Below, in pieces: positions 21,301 to 32,256 of a stretch of 64,000 nucleotides of DNA; position 1 is the first letter of the stretch; every line of letters begins with the position of its first letter. The stretch is from Cryptomeria japonica (lineage: Eukaryota; Streptophyta; Pinopsida; Cupressales; Cupressaceae). A program made the position numbers and the translations under genes. The DNA is taken from the NCBI RefSeq assembly GCF_030272615.1, contig NC_081412.1:543512335-543576334 (forward strand). The letters run 5' to 3'. A model generated the notes under the pieces. It was given only the letters and a program-made list of their open reading frames with translations, did no database searches and was not told the origin of the DNA.

Positions 21301-23248
21301 AATGATGAATGGGTTATAGACAGTGGATGCTCACATCACATGACTGGTGAAAAGAGAAAATTTCTATCATTACAAGAATTTGATGGCAGATTAGTTAGAT
21401 TTGGAGACAACAAGGCATGTAGCATCAAAGCAAGGGAATAATATCATTGGATGGTAAGACTAATACTGATAATGTTTATTATGTTGAAGGCTTAAAGAAT
21501 AATCTCTTAAGTGTAGGTCTGATGGTGGACAAAGGATTTCATTTACAATTCAAGGATGGGAAATGTAATATCATTAATAGATCTGGATTCGAGATTGCTT
21601 CTAGAACCCATACCAATGGAAACATCTTTCATTTGAACTTTGGTGAGAAAGCTCACTTGATTGCTCTGATGATGAAATTTGGTTATGGCATAAGAGGATG
21701 TGTCATGTAAATTTTGATTGCATAGTGAAGATCAGTTCAACACAGGCTATCAGAGATTTGCCCAAGATAGTGAAACTTCATAATGTGGTATATAGAGAAT
21801 GTCAAATGGGTAAGCAAGTCAGAACTTCTTTTAGAAGTATACATGATAAATCTAATAAAATTCTTGATCTTATTCATCCTAATTTGTGTGGACCGGCAAG
21901 GACTAAAAGTTTTCAAGGTGATAGATACTTTATGTTACTTATTGATGATTATTATAGAATGATGTGGGTAGCATTTTTGAAAGAAAAATATGAAGCTATT
22001 GAGAAATTCAAAATCTTTAAAGCTATGGTTGAGACTGAGACAAGACTGAAGATAAAACATTTAAGATCAAACCAAGGTGGTGAGTTTACATCCGATGAAT
22101 TCAACAACTTTTGTGGGAAGAATGGAATTAGAAAACAACTTTCTACACCTAGAACTCCAAAGCAACATTGATTGGTGGAAAGAAAAAATAGAACCCTACT
22201 GGATGCGGCAAGGACTATGATGACAGAAGCTAGATTGCTTGATATCTATTGGAGGGAAGCTATCAATATGGTTGTATACACTTTCAACAAATTACACATA
22301 AAAGGTGATACTAGTAAGACTCCTTATGAATTATGGTTTGGGCATACTCCGACTATCAAATATTTTAGAATTTTTGGAAGTAAATGTTACATTAGAAGAG
22401 ATGATGCATTGGGAAAATTTGATCCTAGAGGTGATGAAGGAATATTTTTGGGTTATTACACTAAGAGAAAAGAATGTAGATTTTGTAACAAAAGATTGAA
22501 TAGGATAACAGAGAGCACACATGTCAAGGTGGATGAACAAGGTAGTAATCAGATCAGATCATATGACTGTGGACTAGAAGATGAATTTATCAGACCTGGA
22601 TTGGTAATGCAAGAAGCTGCTCAGAACAGTGAACTAGTGACTCCGGTAACATCAAAAAACTCAACTGTGATAGAGGAACAACAGAAAGAGTCAATAAATC
22701 AAGAAAATTCAAAGACTCCCAGGTATGTGAAACAAAATAATTTTGAAGATCAGATATTTGGGGATTATTGCAAGGTGTGTGCCCTTGGTTTCCTTGTGTT
22801 GTGCATCGTAGTGCTCAGGTTTGTGACATGGCTTAACCACCTCCTATGGATTATATTGGTTTCATCACTTAGCGAGAAACAATCATGTACTTCATTATCT
22901 ACTACTGAAGCAGAATATGTAGTTGTTGCTACTAACTGTACTTAGATTTTAGGGATGAAACAAATGTTAAAAGATATAAGGGTAAGTTATGATGAGCCTA
23001 TTGTTATTCACTGTGATAATACTGTTGCTATTGATATGTCAAAGAATCTATTATTTCATTCTAAATCAAAACACATTTCTATAAGGTACAATTTCTTGAA
23101 GGAAAAGATTGAAGAAAAGGAAGTCAAATTGGTTTATGTACCTACTAAGGAGTAGATTGCAGATATTCTAACTAAACCATTTCCTAAAGATACTTTTGAA
23201 TGTGTTAGAGATTAGTTTGGGGTTACCAACCCTTCGAAAGAGACTTAG
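21301..23248 (+). pseudogene. pol: Copia pol of element 3: protease, integrase, RNase H; RT missing
   Basis: Protease is marked by DSGCSHHMTG at about 21316-21345. After a one-base frameshift near 21430 come the GAG-pre-integrase segment and the integrase core (21698-22171, then 22172 on). The first catalytic Asp is Asn (HPNLCGP), the second is also Asn (RSNQGGEF) and the third, Glu, cannot be judged safely. From about 22770 to 22860 the text is not copia-like, and it then resumes inside RNase H (SEKQSCTS..TEAEY), so the whole reverse transcriptase is gone. RNase H continues at 22955-23155, keeps an HCDNT Asp, and ends at 23246-23248. Several further stops are present. Confidence 0.85.
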
Positions 23249-23390
23249 AGATGCAGTAATGTATCAATCCAGTAAGCTTATCAAATACTTTCTTTGATCT
23301 GGATTGATGAGATGATGCTACTACTCAGGGGGAGTAGTCAGCTATTTAGTTCAGTATTTTTGGTTTGGTATTTGTCCTTTGTCATTGATG

Positions 23391-23404
23391 TCAAAGGGGG
23401 AGAG
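23391..23404 (+). other. Upstream polypurine-tract copy of element 3
   Basis: TCAAAGGGGGAGAG lies about 108 bases before the true PPT at 23499-23513, with the same GTCATTGATG lead-in as in other elements. Confidence 0.55.
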
Positions 23405-23498
23405 AAGGTATTCATGTGAAAAATAGTCATATCTTTGAGGGAGATTGTTGGCATTCCTTGGCACTTGGATGTTTTTCACATTTAGTGTTACCATCAAT

Positions 23499-23513
23499 GC
23501 AAAAGGGGGAGAT
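23499..23513 (+). other. Polypurine tract of element 3
   Basis: GCAAAAGGGGGAGAT abuts the 3' LTR. Confidence 0.75.
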
Positions 23514-24243
23514 TACTAGAAATATGTTGGATTTGGTTAAGTGTTATCATTAATGTCAACACTATATCTAGGTTGGACCTATCTTGGTTAGTCTTGGTGA
23601 TCATCTTGGTTTTGGCTATGATTATGATCCGCTATGATCAGATCTCAGGAATTGGTTTTGGATGCTTACTCTGGATGGTTATTTTTTTTCCATATTCTGT
23701 TGGTTCATGTTTTGGTGCTCTGGTAACTATCACTTATGTTCTCGATTGGTATTTCCTGGTACCGATTAGCTTTACCGATAAGTGATATTTGATGTTTTGG
23801 TCAAATGATTTTGGTTCGGCTTATTGAATCAGTTTCTATCATGTTGAAGATTCTTCTTGATCATATTACAAGTGTTTGGTGAGTTTGCATTGGTTGGCGT
23901 GCTATTATGGTGGTCCTATTTGGATCCGGTTAGACTTTATGTGTTACTTCACTAAGGGTTTCTACTGGTTGATGAAGCATGTTGGATCTTGGTCTTAGCG
24001 GAATTTATGATGGATGGAATTATTTGGTTGCTTGATCTAGGTCCATGGTATGTAATGTAAAACATGATATTGGTCTGGTGATACTGTGTAATTCATTTTT
24101 TGTTATTATGGGTCTATCTGTTTAGGGTTTAGTTGACCTTGTCAATAAGGTTGATGATCTGTATTTATAAGTGACTTATTCATGTTATTTGGACGTCGAT
24201 GGATCGATGGAATTGATGGTTATGTCTGCATTATCAGAGGAAG
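23514..24243 (+). repeat. 3' LTR of element 3, first part
   Basis: It matches 18637-19560 apart from the 178-bp duplication. It begins TACTAGAAATATG, so the expected TG terminus is mutated. It stops at AGAGGAAG, where the 24244-28816 insert begins. Confidence 0.85.
24236..24243. repeat. 8-bp direct repeat flanking the insert, left copy
   Basis: AGAGGAAG here and at 28817-28824. The uninterrupted 5' LTR has one copy of the matching sequence (AAAGGAAG), so this is a target-site duplication. Confidence 0.8.
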
Positions 24244-25890
24244 TTTTATTGATACTCCCCTCCTTGTTTGTATATATATATATATATATAAAACAAAGAG
24301 AAACAAAAACACAAATAAAATAAAAAAATATTTAAAACATATATTATATATATATAGATATATAGATTCATATTTTGTTTGTTTATTTGTTTGAGAGTGT
24401 TCTTGTATAGTCTTGGTTTATTTTTATTTTATTTTATTTTACTTGTCCATTTGGTTCTTGGTTGAGGTTCATTATTTTAGTTTATCTTTTTTCCTAGTCT
24501 TTTATTATTTTTCCCCCTTGGTTTTCACACTCTCTTTTTTCCTTCCTCTCCCTTCTCGCACCCTTTTATGTTCCCTTCATGGTGTTGTTCACCAAAATTG
24601 GTTAACCCAAGTACACTTGCAATTGATTCTATGAAATAGCCAGTTTCAAACGATGAAGAACTTCAGGACTTGGACAACATAACATAGGATCCTAATGATT
24701 CTCCTAAACTTCAGGTTCTTCTAGACCTAGGGGGGGACACCCTTTGATGCATTGAATTAGACCTACTACACATAAGACAACATCAAAAGAAAGCAGATAA
24801 ATCTCAAAAGGCTCAACAACAAGGAGGTTACTGCAGATGGGCTAGATCTACATTGACATCTACACTAAATTGGAGCATGAGATAGGTGGAACCAACTATA
24901 ACTGCTAACATAAAAATAAATAGATATTTGATTTTTTAATCTTTGAGAATCCCTAGAATCTGCAAGACCAGTGCCTTATCCAAGGGTATGGAGTCATAAA
25001 TCAAACTGTAAATAAAAACCTCTACTGCAAATCCATCTTCATCATTGAATATTCCTGCATTAATGCCTTACATAAATGCATTACTCAACTCATTCACAAA
25101 ATTATCAGATCATGAATATATATTCCAGTATTTATGATTGATTACATAATTTAAACTCTTCACTGAAGTATTCCTACACACAATCACAACAATATCCTTG
25201 AAATGACAAATTCTAGCCTCCTTGAGGATTTAATTTGTAACAAATAAATACATATCTTAGAGACAATTCTATGTGAATTTATGTATGCCTTACATACATA
25301 AGAACCTGCAACTAAAAACCCCTACAACAAGAATTATACTCCACTATTTGAAAGAAGACATTACCTTGTACAAACTTGGAAGAAAACTCAAAACTGGTAA
25401 CATAGAAATGTGGAGCCCTTTTCCAAAATTTCTGGAACCCTTACAAATGAGAAGAATAGAGAATATAAAGAAGAGGGAAAAGATCAAGATCTGCATTACC
25501 AAATGTCAAGTGTCCTCTTTCCCCAACTAAAAAATTCCTTGCATCCTTCCCATGGAAAATTCTCTCAAGATATCCTATATTTGTTGAAATCGATTATAGA
25601 AACAAACTCCTTGCTCTGAGAGTTTTCCAACGATATATGATACTTGTATATTTGGGTAAAAAATGCCCCTCTAGTGAATTAATCTCTCATGTAGATCAGT
25701 TATTTAAATTTTTGAATTTTTACCCATAGTCTGAACTATACATTTAATTTTGATTTTTACCTCCTACACCTCACCACGTGGCACCTCTTGGTTCGCTCAT
25801 GAGTACATGTGGGCACCACCTGACCTGCCATTGGACCGCCACTTCACCATCCATCGGACCCACCAACGGACAAGAGCAATCCGCGATGTA

Positions 25891-26055
25891 TAACCATCGA
25901 GCATCTTTCCATTGTGGTATAGTGACAATCATTGATCTTCCTCAGACTTGCACACTCGTTAACTCTCCTGAGCTGCTCCCTTCTAGTGGGCTCACCATTT
26001 AGTCACTGGGTCGCAATTGATAACCATCGAGCATCTCTCCACTGTGGTATAGCAA
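25891..26055 (+). repeat. Two copies of a 33-bp sequence, 130 bp apart
   Basis: TAACCATCGAGCATCT..CC followed by TGTGGTATAG occurs at 25891 and 26021 with few changes. Confidence 0.7.
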
Positions 26056-26366
26056 CCACCATCAGATCATCTCCAACTTGATTGACCTTTAATTCACCTT
26101 TCTATCAAAAAATTTGGGTGCCTTGGGATGCATGCACACGCAAGGAGTCCACTGGGTCACCAAGTAGCCTCTTGTCAAAAGCCTGTAAGCTTCGACACTA
26201 TAGATGTGTGTGACTTTGTATTTTAATATCAAATATTCCCTCTTCATTGTCAATGTGGGACAAACACTCTATGCCTAGTGATTACATCTACTTGAAAAAA
26301 TTTGGAGTCTCTCCTCTTTCTTTGGCATCCATGGGCTAGCAGAGGTCATTGAAGTTTGGTTTCACC

Positions 26367-26913
26367 TGCCAACACGCATATGTTGGAGTTTTTTAACCCT
26401 CACGCCATCTTCCATTACACTTGTTGAAAGTTTCAAATGACCTTTTTATGCCACATAGAGGACATTGGGCGCTTTGCCTGCCAATGCATTTGGTAAAAAG
26501 GTTTTAAACCCTTTCCACATGATCCCGTGTTACACATCTGCAGGGAGGACATTAGCACTATGCCAATTGCATTTGCATAAAGGTTTCTAAACCCATGCCA
26601 AACTCCATATCATGCACCACAATAGGGAAGAGTTCTGGAAAAGGCCAAACAAACTTGGTTCGGTGTTTGTCAATTGTATTGGTTTGAAGATTTTAATGTC
26701 TTTTATCTGCCATGCCAGAACCCACGATAGGGAGAGACCACGCCATAGCAGAAAGGAGGTCACGGGTTATACACCTGCCCATCATTTAACTAAAATTTTT
26801 AAAACCTTCACCAACATTTTCCACCTCAATGCCATCTATAAGGAGAATTTGATAAAGGTTATGGAATTTGATTTTACACATGCCAATTTCATTTGCATGA
26901 AGTCTTCAATGCC
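26367..26913 (+). repeat. Decayed tandem array, period about 106 bp
   Basis: A core like TGCCAATTGCATTTGCATAA followed by GGTTT.TAAACCC recurs at about 26367, 26479, 26560, 26667, 26775 and 26881. Most spacings are 106-112 bp, with one of 81. Confidence 0.55.
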
Positions 26914-28816
26914 TTTTGAATTTGCTACTGATCAACAGAAAAGAATTGTAGTTATAGTTCTACCCCCACAATAGAAAAATTCATCTCACTCCCCTCGGGA
27001 GGTAGAATAATTGTGGGAGGTAGAACAATTCAATCAAGTTGCTCCCTTTGATACAAGTTTTTTTTCTTGCCACTCCATGTTTGCACAAAGATATATTGCA
27101 GGGATACTTGCTTGGGAAAGATGCATGATCTGATCTTGAATGAGTGACACAAGAGGAGAAACTACAAGAGTTACACCAGGACAAACAATAGCCAGTAGCT
27201 AATAAGTGAGGCTTTTTCCATCGCCAATAAGCATCAAAACAAATACATCATGTTCACTCATTGTTGTGTTAATCACTTCTCTTTGATTTGGTCGAAAAGA
27301 ATGATAACCAAAAACTTTTCTATTGTTTACCTCTATCTCTCAGTTCCAAGGAAATTTTTTTCTAAGCCACTTCTTATCACCAGACCCTTTAGTGTAGTTC
27401 ACTTGAGTGAACCTGGGTATGTACTGTTCTCTCCCAATGTTCTATAACTGACTTCTTTGATTATCAAAAAGCTAATGTGAAGCACCAGTCAGGTCGGGCC
27501 CCAAAGTGGGTCTGGCTAAACAAAAATTCATTTTCATGCCATTGACCCTCGAAAATCTTTCAGGCATCTTGAACATTCCACTGGGAGTTAATTTGCACCA
27601 TTATCCGATCATTAAGATTCAACTTGCAACTTTCAGGCGCTTGTGTTACATTTTCCCATTTAAACCCAAAGATGCATTTTAAAAACTAGTTAGAACACCT
27701 TTTTGTACCTTGCCCCACTAGAAGACATATTGTTTGATATAATGACATTCACTCTAGAAAACCATTTCTCACGATGAATCCTAGGTGGTTAGATATTAAT
27801 GCACAAAGTTGATTAAATGGTTGTGCCAGCATTTGAACCTGATAAAATCCAAGTGCAAGGACCTTAAAGTGCACACATTAAAAATATCAAAGGGTCTCCT
27901 TGGATCCCCAAATCTAGGACATAGGTACCTTGAAGTACACAAAAAACCATGGAATGTTTAATTTGACCGGGAAGCTGATAAGGTGAAAAAGGTGAGCTCA
28001 TCAAAATAGCCACTTTAACAGATGTAACAATGAAAGTGCAGAAAACTGAATAAAATGACTCAAGAAACCATCTTGGAAAACTGATCAAATGGATTGGTAG
28101 TAGCTTCAAAATGGAAACATAACTTGTCTTTCATACTAGAAGCACCCTAGAATGAATATTGTAATATGACACTTAGCAGGGCATTTATTACACATGTGCA
28201 AAGTGGTGCTCTGACTAACTATTGAAACAAGGACTTATGCAAACAATACAAACTGCAAATGGATTGAGCTTGCCAAACTGAGAAAATGGATTCATAGGGA
28301 CTTGAAATTTTTCATGTGGACTTACCTATATGCATATAATTTAGGGGTATACTCCTTTTAACATGACAATCAACTGATCATAAAATGCAAAGCGTCAAAG
28401 TAGGCCACTTGGTAAAATTTGAATTTGTACCTACGATGGACTTTCAGCTCACCCCTTGAAATGGGTACTTGATAAATAGATCCAAACTGAATTATGAAAG
28501 TTGTATAGCATTGTATAGGCTAAATGAAAGGTGTATGACACATTTACCGAGCCTTACCCCTTGACAATCAATTGGCTCAATTTTACATGCCCCAAAATAG
28601 GCCTCTTGGGTTGATTCACTAGGTATTCATTTGAAAGTGCAGAGCAAACTTTTGAAATGGGCCTCTCAAATTGATGAGTCCCAACACCTGGTTTGCAACA
28701 TCTCATTTTTTACTTCTTGTGCTCTCATGCATCCTGATGATGGATCATATAGTGTGATCTGAAACATTGATCTAAAAACTTGCACACAGTCATATCCAGA
28801 AAAAATACTAAAGGAA

Positions 28817-28824
28817 AGAGGAAG
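28817..28824. repeat. 8-bp direct repeat flanking the insert, right copy
   Basis: AGAGGAAG, identical to 24236-24243. Confidence 0.8.
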
Positions 28825-29298
28825 GTTTATGTGTGAACAAGTGATATATCATTTGTTGAACGTTTTTGTATTGTAGGGTAGACATCTATGCTTAACTGAA
28901 ACTGTGTCAAGCTTTAGGAGATGCTACTTTCACAGTTCATTCTTTCCGAATTGTAGTCTAATTTTTTGTAATTCAGTGAGACTTATTTTTATGATGAGCA
29001 GTGAGCTCTAGGCGGTTGGCCTATTTGCAAGTGAAATCTCCATTGTAATTTAACATACTACTGCAGAAGTATTATCTAATTGTGGGTAGGGTTTCCCACC
29101 ATGGTTTTTCCCTTTACCGGGTTTTCCACATCAAAATATTGGTGTTGTGTGTATTGTTCTTTCATGTTCTATCTATCATTGTGTTGGTTTCTTTGTGCTC
29201 ACGTTTATTGGTTTTGATATCCATAAGTTCTGATTTCTGATGGTAAATTGATTCATCCTCCCCTCTAAGTTTAATCCTGGTATCAAATATTTCTAACA
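28825..29298 (+). repeat. 3' LTR of element 3, second part
   Basis: It resumes the LTR exactly where the first part stops (GTTTATGTGTGAACAAGTG) and ends TTTCTAACA, matching the 5' LTR end TGTCTAACA. Confidence 0.87.
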
Positions 29299-29303
29299 CA
29301 ATA

Positions 29304-29389
29304 TTCAAAAAAGAGAAAAGTACAGAGTAGAAGTAGAAGTCATCAAAGTAGTGTTATTGTTGTACCTCCTATTAGGTCCCAGAGACAAC
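29304..29389 (+). other. Short host remnant between elements 3 and 6
   Basis: It continues the sequence interrupted at 18636. It reads as a basic Arg/Ser-rich stretch in the frame carried over from there. Confidence 0.3.
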
Positions 29390-29525
29390 TGAGAGGGGGG
29401 TGGGTGAATCCGTTGTCAAATAAATTCAAACCAAAAACAACTTAACCAAATTTAATGCTTAATACCGGTAAACCAGTCTTTTATGCCAATAGACAATTTT
29501 ATCAATTAATTACAATACCGGTAAA
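29390..29525 (-). repeat. Element 6: LTR fragment, minus strand, left part
   Basis: The plus strand starts GAGAGGGGGGTGGGTGAAT, the reverse complement of the C-rich LTR end seen in the other copia elements. Its outer edge is approximate. Element 4 interrupts it at 29526, and it resumes at 37209. Confidence 0.6.
29521..29525. repeat. Target-site duplication of element 4, left copy
   Basis: GTAAA here and at 37209-37213. Confidence 0.85.
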
Positions 29526-31070
29526 TGTTGGCAATATTGCATTATAACAGACAATGAAAGATTGTTGGCATTTCATAAGGATATTGAGAAGGTTGTTGAT
29601 GATTATGGATATAACTGAGTAAAGATGTTTACTATCTTGATATTATTATTTTGTCATTGATGTCAAGAAATTGATTTTCTAATTCAGTATGATGTTGCCA
29701 TATCTTGAGAAGTATGATGTGAAGATTATAAAGATGTCGGTAAAAGATACAGGAAAGAATATGATGAATAAGGGGATGAATAAGGTATTCAATGGGCAAC
29801 TAGTACTGAGTCAGACAATGATGAGATCATGATGTTTAGATTGTTTTAACATCATACATATGTTGTAAAATATAAAGGTTAATACTATACTATGTTATCA
29901 AGCAAAGAACCTAGTCAGTAAACCCTAAGGAACCTAGTCGGTAAACCCTAAGGTTATCGCTATCGGTTAATGAAGGCGGAATGTCTACCGAGTGAAGTTT
30001 AGTATTCACCGAGTTGTTACCGAGTTGTAACTGAGCTACAATAGAATGCATTAAATCTTTACATGCGTTATATAATGAAGGAAGCTAATGAGCTGGAACT
30101 AATCAATGATTGGTGAGCCGTGAATGAAGTTTGTTAACGAATCTAAGGCAATGAAAAGTCGGCATGAAGATCTACAACTCAAAATGAACCGCAATACTTT
30201 GGCACAAGTTCCAAGACTAATATGCAAGTTCCAAGGCGGGGTATAACATTTTTAGATCGAAAACTGCATTGAACCTAGACAAGATTGAAGATCTAATGGC
30301 TATGATTGATCATGGGAAATGTGATCAAGGAGATTAAGCAGTTACCTAATTGTTTATAAATAGGAAACTGTTGATAAACAATGTATGTGGGCAAGTGTAT
30401 GCATAGGGATGCTACATAGTGATTACCGAGCACAGAAGCTTGAAGACCTATTTGAATAATAGAGTATAGAAGCCCAGTAGATAGACAAGATTAGTTCTAT
30501 GTCTAGATTGTATTGAACAAATAAGAATCTGCTTTAGCATTTTAGATGTGAAGTTGTAGATAGATTTTATTACCATTATTTTGTGAAAGTGATAGAAAAT
30601 CTCTTAACCGAGAGGACTTAACAGTCTTATTTGTAAAACCCTCTAGCAAGGTGACATTCTAATTGAGTGTTTGAAATCCTTTAACAAGATCACTTCTAAC
30701 AAGGTGAATATCCTAACAGATCTGAGGGAAATCCCTTAACTGGGTCACATCTATCAATGTGTTTGTAATCTTTAACAGGATTTTCTTTTAACCGAGCATA
30801 CTCTAGAAGAGTATATTTCTTAGTGGGTCTAAAATCTCACAATGGTTTTTCCCTATTTAGGTTTCCACGTTAAATCTGGTGTTATGAGGTTTACGATGTT
30901 CATATGCTTTTGAGTTTGCATGTTTAACAGTTTTGGTTATATTACTGAAATATATGTTACCGATGTTGAATCTAATGTTTTTATGGAAGATTAAGTTTGT
31001 ATGATTCACCCCCCCCCTCTCATCTTGTTGGCTATTGATTCTATACTTATATTAAGTATCAGAACTATCA
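29526..31070 (+). repeat. 5' LTR of element 4
   Basis: It starts TGTTGGCAATATTGC and ends AGAACTATCA before the primer site, with a C-rich CACCCCCCCCTCTCATC segment near the end. Compared with element 5 it has about 31 extra bases near its start that contain a second TTGTTGGCATTTC motif. Confidence 0.92.
30355..30362 (+). promoter_or_regulatory. TATA box in the 5' LTR of element 4
   Basis: TATAAATA lies about 830 bases into the LTR. It is kept in the 3' LTR and in both LTRs of element 5, so it is the best-supported core promoter in the window. Confidence 0.55.
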
Positions 31071-31085
31071 ATTGGTATCAGAGCT
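31071..31085 (+). other. Primer-binding site of element 4
   Basis: ATTGGTATCAGAGCT follows the LTR, a perfect match to the Met-tRNA-type site. Confidence 0.87.
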
Positions 31086-31134
31086 TTGGACTCTAGAAGG
31101 AAAGTTTGAAGGCACTTGAGTTAAAGATCCAAAG

Positions 31135-32256
31135 ATGTATAAGAGGGATGCACCGAAGCTGAACAAGTCAAGTTTCTCTACATGGCAGAAAAGGATGAAG
31201 CTACATCTATCAGGAGTTGGAGAATATGCAGTATACTATCTGGAGAATTATTTTGTCACACCAATCACCTATCCATTGACTATGGAAGAGATAAAGGCAA
31301 AGCAAGAACATATACAAGCAATGATTGAAATAACATCTGCACTGACCGATTCAAAGTTTAATGATCTAGAAGGCTGCAATGATGCAAAGGCAATGTGGGA
31401 TAAGCTCATATCAGTATATGGAGGAGATGAACATGTTCAAAGAGAAAATGTAGATAGTCTAAGAGGACAACTTGAATCTATGAGAATGAATGAAGGTGAG
31501 AACATAACTCAATACAGTACAAGACTAAAGGAGATTGTCAATCAAATCAAAGGAGCAAGTGGAACTATTGAAGAAAAGGATATAACAAGTAAGTTGTTAA
31601 GAACCCTTCTACTCGCTTATGCAATCCAAGTCTTTGCAATTAATGAATTGAGGTCTGTACCTAATATGCTAGTTTCTTTAGATGCTACTATTGGTAAGCT
31701 ACATGCATTTGAGTTAAGTAATTTTGATAACAGTGGATCTTCGGTAAATAAAGTTGAATCTACATTTAGTTCTTTTCATCTTGATGAATCTAATGATTTC
31801 AATGAAAGAAAGTATAAGTACTCTGAAGGAGATCACAGTGGAGCAAGTGAAATATTTCGTAAGAACATGGAGGCAGTACACAAATTATATGAGGAAATCA
31901 TAAAGCAAGAAGAGTTTGAAGCACTATTAACCAAAAGGCTACCGAGAGGCAAAGGTAAGTATAAAGGAAAACTACCTTTGAAATGTTTCAATTGTGATAA
32001 AGTAGGACATATGGCTTCTAACTATCCTGACAAAGATTCTATTGAAAAGAGAGATTACCGAGATGATAGACAGAAAGATATTCATTACAGAGGACATCGA
32101 GACTTCAAAAGAAGAGATAGAAAGACATGCCTAATAGCTGATGAGGAATCCAATGATGACAAATTAGATGAGACTGATACAGAGGAAGTATTTTATGTGG
32201 CTATTAAGGATGGATCAGATGAAGAGAGGTATGAAGAAAAATCCCTAATATCTCAC
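31135..32256 (+). pseudogene. gag: Copia gag region of element 4
   Basis: The frame opens at ATG 31135 (MYKRDAPKLNKSSFSTW) and runs without a stop through gag into protease. The gag domain includes the usual YGGDEHVQ and LRGQLESMRM segments and ends in a basic stretch. One knuckle lies at about 31984-32025 (CFNCDKVGHMASNY), whose last Cys is Tyr; element 5 keeps Cys there. An acidic region links to protease. This is the best-preserved open stretch of the element. The gag/protease border is approximate, as copia makes one polyprotein. Confidence 0.87.

Larger units (their letters stand above)
24244..28816. mobile_element. Unclassified 4.6-kb insert in the 3' LTR of element 3
   Basis: The insert is bounded by an 8-bp target duplication and splits an LTR whose other copy shows the empty site. 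It begins TTTTATTGATACTCC and ends AATACTAAAGGAA; I see no clear terminal inverted repeats, no TG..CA LTR ends and no poly-A tail. None of the short ORFs inside resembles a transposase or polymerase. It holds TA-rich runs (24272-24290, 24341-24364), a 130-bp-spaced repeat (25891 and 26021) and a decayed array with about 106-bp period (26367-26913). Eight-base duplications are typical of hAT DNA transposons, so a non-autonomous hAT-like element is possible but unproven. Confidence 0.6.
18637..29298 (+). mobile_element. Element 3: Ty1/copia retrotransposon, RT-deleted, split by a later insert
   Basis: A 5' LTR (18637-20033), primer site, gag and pol remnants, two purine tracts and a 3' LTR in two pieces (23514-24243 and 28825-29298) make one element. 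Flanks read AAATA (18632-18636) and CAATA (29299-29303), a target duplication with one mismatch. The 3' LTR start has changed from TG to TA. Pol lacks reverse transcriptase and both integrase Asp positions read Asn, so the copy is inactive. Confidence 0.88.

Noticed and set aside
24244-28816. LTR or LINE identity for the insert
   Set aside because: The ends are not TG..CA, no direct terminal repeats or poly-A tail are seen, and no pol-like ORF is present.
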